DNA from: Haliclona indistincta | Lineage: Eukaryota; Porifera; Demospongiae; Haplosclerida; Chalinidae | Direction of reading: 5' to 3' | Length of the DNA stretch: 64,000 bases | Assembly (NCBI GenBank): GCA_964017065.1 | Contig: OZ024786.1 | Span: forward strand, 7,817,047-7,881,046 | Notes under the pieces: model-generated | Databases searched by the model: none | The model's input: only the letters and a program-made list of their open reading frames with translations | What the model was told of the DNA's origin: nothing | Shown here: piece by piece, positions 21,827 through 31,321 of the stretch | Layout: the number at the start of each line of letters is the position of its first letter | Numbering within the stretch: the first letter of the stretch is position 1 | Made by a program: the position numbers and the translations under genes

Positions 21827-22125
21827 CTTATGGAGGACACGGGGGTACACAACTAGAGTCAGTTTGCAGTAGCGAAATGGTAGCACCGTTTTGATGCTAC
21901 CACCGCTACGGCAAAACATGGGATACACTCTTCCATTTGCCTCCCCAGACAGAGAGAAAAGCGGCAGGCTGTCGGTGTTGACATTATAGCCAATGTCGAA
22001 CCGCCGAACAGCCTTTGCTGGAGGTCAGCATCTGATGGCTCTGTGAAGAAATGGTCTAGCCATGACTGGTGCTCCGGCCAGAATGGAGTGATGTCTTCAT
22101 TCTCTCTCACGAAGGTGTGCTTCAA
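21827..22125 (-). pseudogene. Candidate coding exon(s) upstream of the 20-21 kb gene
   Basis: On the minus strand the frame D-S-L-P-L-F-S-L-S-G-E-A-N-G-R-V-Y-P is followed by F-R-Y-C-K-L-T-L-V-V-Y-P-R-V-L-H-K and then a donor AAG|GTCAGTG at 21826. Just 5' of it another frame reads F-F-T-E-P-S-D-A-D-L-Q-Q-R-L-F-G-G. The two would need a one-base shift to form one exon. The protein is not recognised. Its splice phase (0) does not fit the next confident acceptor, so any joint gene model with 20184-21612 needs another exon in between. Confidence 0.3.
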
Positions 22126-22502
22126 AAATTAATTTCAATTCTTTCGTTATTGTGCTGGGAGTGTCATACCAGTACAGCCAGGTGTGATGCATATTGTAAG
22201 TGGTCTTTTCCCATTACTGTTGGGATTTTTATGACCATCATAATTTTAGTAGCTAGGTAGTTTACTGCTTTAGTATTATCCCAAGCACCTGGTCTAAAAA
22301 AATTAAAAATGATTTAAAATTAGATTGACCTTTTTCCTCTGTCCTCTCTTCCGCTCTATAGATTCTGGTCTTTTTCTTGCGCCACTGCAGGCATGTGCTC
22401 ACAGCTGACTTGTACATAAGACAGTCAAACCAGCAGTGAGTATGAGGAGGTATCAATGGTTAGTGGATAAAACTGGAGTGGTGTTGGTGGAGAATCTGGT
22501 AG

Positions 22503-22667
22503 CTATAAAGATGGCTCAGGTATTTCGGGTATATCATCGTCACTACTGTCCTGTTCTTCCCACTCCAGGTCACTGAATTCATCTTCACTGCCCTCCATCA
22601 TTGGCTCTTCAGAATCCTCCAGCATGTCTGCTACTTCAGCAGCCGAGTAGCGTTGACGCTGTGCCAT
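22503..22667 (-). pseudogene. N-terminal exon of a piggyBac transposase (remnant)
   Basis: The frame starts MAQRQRYSAAEVADMLEDSE and continues with an acidic tract (E-G-S-E-D-E-F-S-D-L-E-W-E-E). It closes with a stop at 22503 after 54 residues. It parallels MARRQYFTGDEVLALL of the intact transposase at 10654: a basic-Gln start, aromatic residue, x-x-E-V-(L/A), then acidic residues. No splice donor is evident before the stop, and the DDD core is absent downstream, so it cannot make transposase. Confidence 0.75.
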
Positions 22668-22934
22668 TGTATATTGCTATTAGAATTTTATGTACATTAT
22701 TCTGTTTGTGTTGTGATTGTAGTAACATACCTTCTACAAGCGCTTGTAAGTACAGTGCGCGCGTTATGCAGACGAGACCAAGAAGACTGTGGTACCAAGT
22801 GTTGCTGCAACGATAATCTGGGGTCGTCTTTGAAGAATGCGTTGCCGTGTGCAGTGTTCAAGGTAACCAAAGCAGGAGCATCTAAGCGCGAGCGTTGCAC
22901 CTGATGCCTTAAGGCGTCTATCGCGTATAATCGG
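22503..22934 (-). mobile_element. 5' end of a second piggyBac element
   Basis: TTAA at 22935-22938 is followed, on the minus strand, by CCGATTATACGCGATAGACG. Nineteen of the first 20 bases after the initial C pair match the left end of the complete element at 10351 apart from small differences in the first four positions. About 270 bp inside lies a start codon (22667) with a piggyBac-type N-terminal exon. No catalytic region or second end was found to the left, so the copy is broken. It is related to, but clearly older than, the intact element. Confidence 0.8.
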
Positions 22935-23452
22935 TTAATCACATTTATTGTGATATGTGATATGTAAATTTGCCTTAAACTCATAATAAATGTTTTCCCT
23001 ATCTGGAAATGTGAACACAAAATCGCACCCGGTCATGTCAGGATTCCTGATGATTTCATGATGGATGCTCTTGTTATTACTAGCATGCTGAATCTGTCAT
23101 AGCTTACCACATTGTCACTCAATGAGCTTTAGCAACTAGCCCTGGGAGGCACTGTGGGCAGTCCATCTCCAACCTTAAACGGTGGTTGGTTTTTTACAGA
23201 AAATTCTTTCCCTCAGCAATGACATCTTGCCCACTCTGTTAGGTCACACAATCACTCACTCCAACCTGACCTCTGTCATGACATTCACTTCCTTCTCGTC
23301 ATAACATTTTGGTTAACAATTTCAACATACCAATATAAGTCTTTGACTTCATTTCTCACTGAGTACGTGTATAAACACCACTAGAGCTGTCTGAGACTGC
23401 ATATGTTTACAAGCACATATCACGTGACTTTGGTTTTACTAAGCATAGTACT

Positions 23453-23725
23453 ATGAACACACTCAGCGGTATAAATAAAGATATGAGACTAGTCATTAGA
23501 ATGCTTATCCAGCAAAGATTTTCTTTTTTGGTTTCATCTGGTTGTCGTGGCTGTTGTGTAAACTTCCGTGGCTGTGTGTGTAGATATAAGACATATTCGT
23601 GTGAGAAATGCGGGAGGCGCTTTATTAAATCTGGGAATCTCAATACCCATATTGCATTTCTGTCATACATATCTAAACATTTATGTGTGACAAAATGTCT
23701 TTTAGTGCTTAAGACGAAAATATAA
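23453..23725 (+). pseudogene. Fragment with a C2H2-like zinc-finger start
   Basis: Within a 90-codon frame the segment Y-S-C-E-K-C-G-R-R-F-I-K-S-G-N-L-N-T-H-I matches the first three quarters of a C2H2 finger (C-x2-C-x12-H). The second His is not at the expected spacing. It also partly overlaps the CACTA-type fragment on the other strand. It may be a decayed zinc-finger exon or a chance resemblance; the exact C-x2-C-x3-F-x5-L-x2-H spacing favours the former. Confidence 0.35.
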
Positions 23726-23963
23726 AGTCCAGTTCTTCAATTAATCAGCTTTGAGTCCTGACACATTGGTAGCTAGTTTGTATGGGATGTGTCCGATACC
23801 TGGTGGACACCATCTGCCTTGTTCTGTATTTCAATAAGTTGGTCATTACCGAAGTTGATAACCATACCTTAAAAGCTCTCTTTGCCACGCCTAAAAAGAG
23901 GCAATGCATTGGGTCAACAATGCGCGAAGATATGGCATTGTAATATGGTAGATCATAAAGCAA
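23675..23963 (-). pseudogene. CACTA/Plavaka-type (Tnp2-like) transposase fragment
   Basis: The frame contains L-Y-D-L-P-Y-Y-N, then V-D-P-M-H-C-L-F-L-G-V-A-K-R-A-F-K-V-W. This corresponds to the L-P-Y-F-D ... (I/V)-D-x-M-H-N-L-F-L-G-x-x-K-x-x-x-x-x-W block that carries a catalytic Asp in Tnp2/Plavaka transposases. After a shift of frame the sequence goes on with P-P-G-I-G-H-I-P-Y-K-L, then K-A-D, a stop where Gln is expected, and L-K-N-W-T, matching the family's P-x-x-I-G-R-I-P and T-A-D-Q-W-K-N-W-T block. At least one shift and one stop make this a dead copy of about 280 bp. Upstream and downstream parts are missing. Confidence 0.65.
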
Positions 23964-24090
23964 AGTGCACCGTACACTCCTAAATAACCTTCATTTTATT
24001 GATTTTCTACTACAAAACCACAGCGATGGTATGTGAGTACATGAGCACTCGGATCACGTTGAAACGTTGTGTGTCTCCACAGTCATAGCG

Positions 24091-24280
24091 TACCGTATAG
24101 CCGGTTATTTTCATGTAGATTTAATTTTCGAACGGCTGGTGCGGGTCGAAAATTAGATTTCGAAAAATTCTTTTTGCCTATTTAAAATGTTTTATGACGT
24201 GGCTCTGGGACGAAAATTAGACCCAGCGAAAATTTGGCTAACGAAATATTTGGCTAGCGAAAAAAACCGGCTATACGGTA
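24091..24280. mobile_element. MITE of about 186 bp with TA flanks
   Basis: The ends are TACCGTATAGCCGG and its exact reverse complement CCGGCTATACGGTA. If the outer TA is the duplicated target, the element starts CCGTATAGCCGG. Inside the ends, a word like gaaaattag appears in both halves, making the whole an imperfect palindrome. TA target duplication points to Tc1/mariner-type mobilisation. No gene is present. Confidence 0.8.
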
Positions 24281-24609
24281 TGTGTAGTAACTCAATTATC
24301 TCTACCATAAGTCTCATATTAAAATAAAAAAAAAAAACTATTTCACATACTCATGCAAGCAGAAGCGGTAACTATTAGGTCTTCATTTTAAGTAAATATA
24401 TTTTGTTGGTATCTTGCATTGGTGAATAACAACCTTTTATCTGAAGTGTTTCAAACTTATAATGCGCTTGATTGGTAATACTAGTTTTGCTATCGTTCTC
24501 CTTTAAGTCTTCTGCATCCACTATGAATAGGAAAGCAATATACAAAACATTCTTTAACATTTAGATGTGGATTCGTTTTCGAAGACAAATTAAATATTTC
24601 TGATACACT

Positions 24610-25630
24610 AGAACTGTCACCTATGGCAGGCTTGACTCTCAGCAAAATTTCACCCTGGATTGACTTTTAGATTGTTTATGTGAAGAACAACATAACCATT
24701 TACAGTTCAGCAAACGTACGAACATCGTTAGCTAGTTTTTGTGCTCACAAATAAATTCTAAGTTTCAGCTGTACAATGAAACACAGGCCACACCCATTGT
24801 ATTGATGCCATCACAAATATTTTTTACTATTTTTTAATCACTGCTTTTAAGCTTTGTTCGATGTATCATTCATTGGTGGTTCTTAGTTGTATAAAAAGGA
24901 AACTTCTCCCGGTAGGACAGGTTCATTTTTGATATCGTCTCTCGTGTGAATGACGATAACAACAGTAAATACATCTCGCGATGCTGTCACTTGGGTCGAG
25001 AGAGGAGAGTTCAGGTGAGCGTCCATTCCTTCTATAGGCGATGCTGTCACACCACTGGTGAGAGGGTTAGAAGAAGTGTCCCGTGTGGGCGTCCATACCT
25101 TCCATAGACGATACTGTCATGTGACTGATGAGAGGATTAGAAGAAGTGTCTTGTGTGAGCGTCCATTCCTTCTATAGGCGATGCAGCGAGAATCTCTCGA
25201 AGGACATTCTAACTGTTTCCATGCTGAAGAGCCTCACAAGCATCGCAAGTGTATGGATGGTCTCCAGTGGTTACAGCCCTGGTTAACAAGTGTAGATACA
25301 TGCACCGTCTCGTTAAAAACAATTCTGCTTGGCAGTCTCATTTATCTTTTTTTACACCTATAATAGTATGAGTTTGGACCGGGTTGTCAAAATATTTTTA
25401 GTACCAAAAATAGTAAAAAATATTTGTGATGGCATCAATACAATGGGTGTGGCCTGTGTTTCATTGTACAGCTGAAACTTAGAATTTATTTGTGAGCACA
25501 AAAACTAGCTAACGATGTTCGTACGTTTGCTGAACTATAAATGGTTATGTTGTTCTTCACATAAACAATCTAAAAGTCAATCCAGGGTGAAATTTTGCTG
25601 AGAGTCAAGCCTGCCATAGGTGACAGTTCT
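24610..25630. mobile_element. Foldback element with 225-bp inverted arms
   Basis: 24610-24834 and 25406-25630 are inverted copies with only a few mismatches (arm starts AGAACTGTCACCTATGG and its complement). The interior (24978-25190) contains three to four repeats of 60-70 bp starting with gcgatgctgtcac and including gcgtccattcctt. No transposase frame exists inside. No obvious target-site duplication is visible at the edges, so the type of mobilising enzyme is unknown. The right arm overlaps the first codons of a Ser-rich frame at 25595-25921. Confidence 0.85.
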
Positions 25631-26433
25631 GGGAGAAGAGCGTCTACTGAATCGACTGCAACTGAAACAAGTAGCGCAATGCTAAAAAGTATATCCACCG
25701 ACAGTCTGGTTAGCATCACTAGCATTGATGGGAGCAGATCTTCTCTGGACAGTTTTGCTAAACTGTGTGTTCGTAGACGAGGGTCGAATCGTGCAGAAAG
25801 AGGAGCTAGTTTTCGATCGACAAAGCTGGTAATGGAACCCTATTTCAGCCCCTTTGCTGGTCAAAGTCTCATCTTTGACATGCGAAAGACAGACACGACC
25901 GGCGTTGTCAATGTAAAGTGAAGGTGGATGACGAAGTTTTGGCACGAACACTTCAGCATAGACTGGGAAGAAAAGAAACTGTAAAAGACCAGTGCATCAA
26001 GTTCGCCCATGAAGGGTTTAGTTCGTACAAGACTTCGAACAGTTTACCGTCATCGCTCCAATCCTTTATAGGTGAAATATCAGTGCATCAAGTTCGCCCA
26101 TCATGGTCATTCGCCCATCATGATCAGTGCATCAAGTTCGCCCATGAAGGGTTTAGTTCGTCTAAGACTTCGAACAGTTTACCGTCATTGCTCCAATCCT
26201 TTATAGGTGAAATATCTATGACTTGTGCTTCATCCACTTCTTCTGATGTTGGTGCACTTCCTCTGATGTTGGTGCAAGGAGAAATCAATGGCTGCGATGT
26301 GTTTTCCAAGCGAACTTTGCTTTTGCCGTTTTACACAGAGGGTGCACTCATTAGTAGCCCACATCTTCAGCCCTTTGCTCACATAGGGACTACACGGGTC
26401 TTCCACCTCGTCTTCTAGAATAGTTATCTTTAA
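25631..26433. other. Unrecognised open sequence between two elements, with a duplicated 92-bp block
   Basis: On the plus strand a Ser/Arg-rich frame runs to 25921 (R-R-A-S-T-E-S-T-A-T-E-T, then D-S-L-V-S-I-T-S-I-D-G). On the minus strand several frames include I-K-D-W-S-N-D-G-K-L-F-E-V-L-D-E-L-N-P, which is duplicated. Neither strand shows a known domain. The minus-strand segment looks slightly more protein-like, because its duplicated block keeps sense with few substitutions. Confidence 0.3.
25990..26216. repeat. Direct repeat of 92 bp, offset 135 bp
   Basis: 25990-26081 and 26125-26216 are nearly identical, with two or three substitutions. A third partial copy (cagtgcatcaagttcgccca) follows the first. 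The offset is a multiple of three. Confidence 0.85.
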
Positions 26434-27709
26434 CCCTTGTAATCCCACAATTTGCATGCCATTTTATCACCATTTTCCTTCCTTTTTTTCTGCAGAATCT
26501 ACGTAACAGACTGCAGCTATTGTCGCAGGCAACGAAGTACTATACCTATATTAACGTTTGCCGTATTTAAACTTACTGTACCGTATATGTTCTTTTTAAA
26601 ATTTATTCTTGTTTATGAATTTTAATTGGCTTTGAATGTATTATTATTTTTTACCAACTTCCCATTACTGTATTATCTTCATATTTGGTCATGACATAGC
26701 TTATACAGTATACATTGGTTGGAAATAGAAAGAATGCAAAGAAATAGAGGGAGAGAGTACAAAATAGAGAGGATATCTTTTCACCAGTTCTTCTTCGGTG
26801 ATGGTATTTTGCGAAGCAATTTCTATCACCTGAAAGGCAGAGTGGCACTTCACATTTCACACACTGTCTTGTTGTTCTACTGCGTGTTCTATGAACAGCT
26901 TTGCAATCATGAATGCTTGAACTGCGTACGAGCGAGGTAGTGATCCACACTTCTAGGTCTGCCGCTTGAACCTGGTGATCTCTACTTGATCCACGTCCTC
27001 TACTTGATCCACGTCCTCTCTTGTGACCTTGTAAACTTTCACTGATGCTTTCCGAAGCTTGTTCACATGTTTCTGTCAGTTCTTCGGCACTACTCTCATC
27101 TGACTCACTGATAGAGGTGTCTTTACTGTAAGCATAGTTGCAAGCATCAGGGTCACTCAGGTCATAGTCAGAATCACTGTCACTGTCTGTAGAATCACTA
27201 GCAGTCAAGAGATCATCGTCATTCTCAGACTCAGACAACATCGCCAGTACCCCAGCGCCAGTAAACAAATTACGTCTGCTAGACCCAGCTGTATTCTCTT
27301 TCATACTCAGAGGACTCTCAGTTGCCTCAGCAGACTCAACTACGTTACAATCAGAAACGTACTGCTCAAGAGTTTGTCTCTCTGTTACTTCGACATTGGA
27401 GCATGTTGGTTCATCAAGCAGCAAGCAATGAACATCAGAAACAGTCAAATTTCTTCCATGCAACTCCCAGTTCTCCTCGGAGTCTCTGTTACTATCGCTG
27501 CTGCTGTCCATCACATACATTGAGCACATGGTTACTACTGCATTACATCATTATTTGTAATGCGTTACTATTTTAAGACCAAGCTAGGGTATTTCCCTAT
27601 CAGCCAGACGCAAAATGGAGTTACTGCAGTGCAAAGCGAAGTCGAAAAAAATTATAATAATATTAAGCCACTTATGTGGCGCAATTTTGTATTATTGGGA
27701 TTACAAGGG
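26434..27709 (-). mobile_element. Non-autonomous piggyBac derivative (1,276 bp) with TTAA duplications
   Basis: TTAA at 26430-26433 and 27710-27713 flank ends that read CCCTTGTAATCCC on both sides in inverted orientation: 13 bp, perfect. The ends differ in sequence from those of the 10.35-kb element, so this is another family. Inside is one open frame on the minus strand with piggyBac-like N- and C-terminal features but no catalytic region. The element is therefore an internal-deletion derivative that would need a transposase from elsewhere. Confidence 0.85.
26651..27529 (-). CDS. PiggyBac-derived protein lacking the catalytic core
   Basis: The 292-codon frame is acidic and Ser-rich in its first 170 residues. 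It contains R-R-N-L-F-T-G-A-G-V-L-A-M-L, equivalent to the x-x-Y-F-T-G-D-E-V-L-A-L-L start of the intact transposase, followed by D/S-rich tracts. Near residues 180-190 it has R-G-R-G-S-S-R-G-R-G-S-S-R. At about 218-245 it has R-T-T-R-Q-C-V-K-C-E-V-P-L-C-L ... C-F-A-K-Y-H-H, the tail of the piggyBac C-terminal zinc finger. The DDD domain that should lie between is absent. The last 40 residues are hydrophobic and may be read-through. The frame is fully open, which is notable for a deletion product. It could be a chance survival or a DNA- or partner-binding remnant able to interfere with transposition. Confidence 0.6.
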   Translation of the reverse strand: MCSMYVMDSSSDSNRDSEENWELHGRNLTVSDVHCLLLDEPTCSNVEVTERQTLEQYVSDCNVVESAEATESPLSMKENTAGSSRRNLFTGAGVLAMLSESENDDDLLTASDSTDSDSDSDYDLSDPDACNYAYSKDTSISESDESSAEELTETCEQASESISESLQGHKRGRGSSRGRGSSRDHQVQAADLEVWITTSLVRSSSIHDCKAVHRTRSRTTRQCVKCEVPLCLSGDRNCFAKYHHRRRTGEKISSLFCTLSLYFFAFFLFPTNVYCISYVMTKYEDNTVMGSW

Positions 27710-28424
27710 TTAAGCTACACTGCTCAAGATTGTAGGTCTATAGGATAGAATAAAACAACATACAAAAATAACTTGCATCGTAGGTCGGTATGGTAAACTT
27801 GAAACCGTCGAAGGACTTCTTGAAGTCTTTGAGGATTTTATACCCTGTAGAACTGCAAGTACTCTCCAAGTCAACTGCAGAAACTTTCACAGTGTCTATC
27901 AGTAATATTAGGTGAATTACAAAGAAGCGAACTTACAAGAAGGGCTGTAACGTTCTGTAACTAGTCGGATCCTTTTTGCAGGCAGTTCCTCAGCCATAGC
28001 TGTAGTATGCATGGACATAAAATAATCAATTAGTAAAAAATAGGCAGTACTATAACTACAAAACAGCTCCACCTTGGGCCTAACCACGCCCAGGTGATCG
28101 AACTATTCTACTTATTTATGGCATGCTTGGGTCACGCAAACACCTGGTAAGTGACTACACACAGAGAGAAAGAGAGAGAGAATAGAATGTCTATTGGCAA
28201 TACCTTTACCATTTTAACAGTGTACTATTAGTATACCTGAGGCTTGTACACTACATACAAGCAGGTTTTAATGTACCCATACCCTCTTCATATGATGCTC
28301 TTGAGTTTTGAACTCAAAATCCTGAGGAGATGGAATTATCTTCTTTCTATTTACAACCCTTCTCACAGGATCGTATATCTTTCCTCCACATCTCAACTAC
28401 ACTCATTAAAATAATAACATCATA
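27710..28424. other. No supported gene
   Basis: Ordinary AT-rich sequence with a GA-rich run (about 28160-28185). No frame with a known motif and no terminal repeats were found. Confidence 0.4.
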
Positions 28425-29004
28425 TCAAGGGCATATCTAGCCGCGAAGCGGCGAGAGGGCATGCAACTAATGTAGACGGCATAGTGCTGAGTGTTACTAT
28501 AAATAGAATTTATAACTATTAATACGTTAATGTTTCCGGTTAGTCACGTGTACTAGCATAATCTACTGAGAGCGCGCGAATACGCACTTTACTGTCGATG
28601 TCACCATCGATACTGCATAGCGCGCATGAAGCAAAGGCGAAGATGGACCTAGAGAGCGGTTCTGGAGAATGGCTCTGCTGTCTCAGGCGTCTGTACATCT
28701 TGCGCAAAGCTGTGGCAGCCACGGTTGTACTCATAGGTGCTTTAGATACAATAGATCCAGGTAAACTGCTAGTATGCTTATCCATCGGCACTGAGTCACT
28801 AGCTGCCGCATACGCGCACTTGCTACGCGCTGCCGCCCTGTGGTAACCGGAAGTAAGTCAGGACACGCCTGCACACTTTTGTGAACGGCCGTTTACGTGA
28901 TTATACGGATAACTATTTATAGTAACAGTCAGCACTATGCCGTCTACACTATGGTATTCAGAGTTGCATGCCCTCTAGCCGCTAAGGTTCGATGAGCCCT
29001 TGAT
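28425..29004. mobile_element. Second foldback element (about 580 bp) with a GC-richer interior
   Basis: The outer arms begin ATCAAGGGC and end GCCCTTGAT. They share the blocks AGAGGGCATGCAACT, GTAGACGGCATAGTGCTGA and TGTTACTATAAATAG in inverted order (left arm about 28425-28510, right arm about 28909-29004). An inner pair, TTTCCGGTTA and TAACCGGAAG, extends the palindrome. The interior of about 300 bp is richer in CpG (gcgcgcgaatacgc, gcgcgcatgaagc) than its surroundings and has short frames on both strands with no known domain. A CAT word directly outside both ends could be a target duplication but is too short to rely on. Confidence 0.7.
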
Positions 29005-29989
29005 CATATATATACTATTCATCTTGACTGAGCTGTGAGTTAGTGTGTATTGTGAAGGGTTTAGTTCCAGTAAACCAATCATTATAACCTAAAATGAATT
29101 TAGAATAGTAATAATTATTATTATCTCTTTCGATCGTTTGCAAGTCCAAATTCCTCCAATTCATTTAGTTTGACATTGCATACCTGTATTTCATCAATGA
29201 GTGTTTTGATTAGATCATCCAGCTGTGGTAAAGATTATTATTTTTGGTATTTTAGTATTATTGTGATTGTACCTCTTCACTGGAGTAGTGTTGAAGTTAT
29301 TCACCCATAGCCGAGTCCTATATTTTTTGTCTTTGTTTTCATCTACCATTTGATAGTATGACGCTCACTCTCATATTGCGTTCCTGTTTATGGTAATAAA
29401 ATAAATCATTACATGCGAGCAAAATTTGCAACATATCGACTTGGAGTAGTTCGACTAGGTGATGGTGACTGCAGCTGTGCCGATAAGCTTTAATTTTGAT
29501 GGTGATGTGTGTGACATAGTTGAATCATCATAAACACTATTACGTCTTCTCATACGATTTTTAAATTAATTTTTCATTATTGTAATACAGATTATGTTTT
29601 CATCAGAAAATTCACAAGACTAGATTTGACTAGATTTCAGTGCTACAACATTTCTCACGTAAAAAGTGTGCAAATTGTTTACGAGTTTGTCCAGTACATG
29701 TGATTATTCAATTGGATTGGTCAATTACTAGTATTCTGAATCAAGTAAAATTTCTCAGAATGTCTTATGATACCACTAATTAACCACATTGTTAATAACC
29801 ACAACAAAAAGTGTCATCACTCGACTTTGACTTCGAACATGTCTTCGCTGTCCTCTAGGGTGCTTCTTTTGCTAAACCCCAGCTATGGTTTAATTACACT
29901 GGACGATAGATCTCATATCTCTGTTTCCAGTACACTCAGATGCACTCCTTTTTGCTTGGGCTAGCTTTCTTCGTCTAACTGCTCTGAGA
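29005..29989. other. No supported gene
   Basis: AT-rich sequence with no recognisable frame. A short frame at 29767-29964 shows no motif. Confidence 0.4.
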
Positions 29990-30466
29990 ACACCACAGGA
30001 TGATATCATGTTTGCCATTTCTATCTGATATGCCTGGCTTCTTCCTTTTAACCACGACAAGACTTCTTCGTAGTTGGTTGGGGGTTGCTGCTTCCGAATT
30101 GAGCTTAAGTGATTTTGCTCTCGCCTTCATCTTGTCCTCAAAGTCTCTTCAGAACAAGTTTGGGGCTGCCTCTTGGAAGATGTCCTCCTCGGCAAGGTTT
30201 TGGATGTCCGGATTCACTGCCTTGAGGATCTTCTTGCGCCACAGTTTTGATATTTGAGCGGACGCATTGCCCAGTAGCTTGATGGCATCAGACACAGCTA
30301 CACTGGCATCCTCAAGCGAGAGTTGGGACTCTGTCTCCGCATCTAATCCGTGGAGCAGTTCAAACATCGGACCCGCTGGGTCGTGGACAAACGCCTGGAT
30401 GCGGGCAAGCTCACCGTCCGCTGATTTTGCCTCTGCCTTAACGGACTTTGTCCTGAAGACAGTCAT
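29990..30466 (-). pseudogene. Gag-like fragment of a DIRS-type (tyrosine recombinase) retroelement
   Basis: The frame reads S-V-A-V-S-D-A-I-K-L-L-G-N-A-S-A-Q-I-S-K, then R-R-K-K-I-L-K-A-V-N-P-D-I and A-A-P-N-L-F-like words. After one in-frame TGA it continues with D-F-E-D-K-M-K-A-R-A-K-S-L. The block L-L-G-N-A-S ... R-R-K-x-I-L-x-x-x-N ... A-x-x-L-F-G-x-x-F is one I recall from the gag-like first frame of DIRS elements in cnidarians and sponges. The first methionine has no clear upstream context, so this is a fragment. A Ty3-type origin is less likely but not excluded. Confidence 0.5.
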
Positions 30467-30684
30467 TCATATCTGTTCGTCCTTCCAGCATGTTTTCAAG
30501 CAAAAAAAGCATCCAAAACCCATACATTTTTTTAGAGATAGTTGATGCACCTATTTGACCATGTACCATGTTTCAAGCACCTGTTTGACCATGTACCATG
30601 TTCAAATAACTATAACTAAAATATAATGTTATTCATAGCCGTTTTTCTTATGATTATAATGTATGCACATGCATACTCATCTGC

Positions 30685-31113
30685 TTTCAGATATCAGTTT
30701 GATGTTGTTGCAAGGCCCACTTCAGTGGCGTAGCCAGGAAATATAAAGAGGGGTTTTGAAATCGTGCGCTTTGCGCTTGAAAATTTTTGCTAATTAATAT
30801 TCATGAGCTTCATTGATTACACGTGATCGTATGATATGTACGCGTATAAAATTATACTTGCTGCGCACTTGGCTAGCTGTTCGCGGAATATGGCCGATGG
30901 CCGACTGTTATAATGCACACTGAGTGTGTAGTCATTTGTCTTGATTTGATTGTATACTTCATTTGTGTACACAACTCCAGACAGGAGCAAACAATCAAAC
31001 ACTTTAGCTTTGTCAACGGTTGCACATGGACAGACTTTGAGAAATGCTTTTGACTCTTGTAAGTTTAAGTCAGCAAATTTCTTGATTCTGCCAAGCACCA
31101 TGTGCTGTCCTAT
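30685..31113 (-). repeat. Dispersed 0.3-kb repeat, copy 2, with an inserted segment
   Basis: The edges match 13429-13745: cagatatcagtttgatgt at the left and the gtgtgtagtcatttgtcttg to catgtgctgtc block at the right. The centre of copy 1 is replaced by about 190 bp of other sequence. On the minus strand, the right part encodes the same F-A-D-L-N-L-Q-E-S-K-A-F-L-K-V-C-P-C-A region as copy 1. Most differences are silent or conservative, suggesting that both came from a once-functional coding sequence. Confidence 0.7.
30721..30913. mobile_element. MITE-like insert starting CAGTGGCGTAGCCAGG
   Basis: The left edge reads cagtggcgtagccaggaa, a start I recall for hAT-type MITEs and related repeats in invertebrates. 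No good inverted copy of that end is visible at the right edge, and about 80 bp of the host repeat are missing. The insert is therefore either truncated or was accompanied by a deletion. Confidence 0.45.
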
Positions 31114-31321
31114 GGTCTCGGTTATACTGTATATAAAAAATTAATAATCAATTACATGCTTGTCAGTATAGTTTTATAGCAGGCCATTATCTGGTAGTAG
31201 TATTTCTGATTACAGCTCATTGCAGTATAATAATACAACTATTAATAATAATAAATTATTTAAACAATCTCATTTGGTCGACCATGAATTTGAAAAATGT
31301 ACGATTCGGCATCAAGACCTT

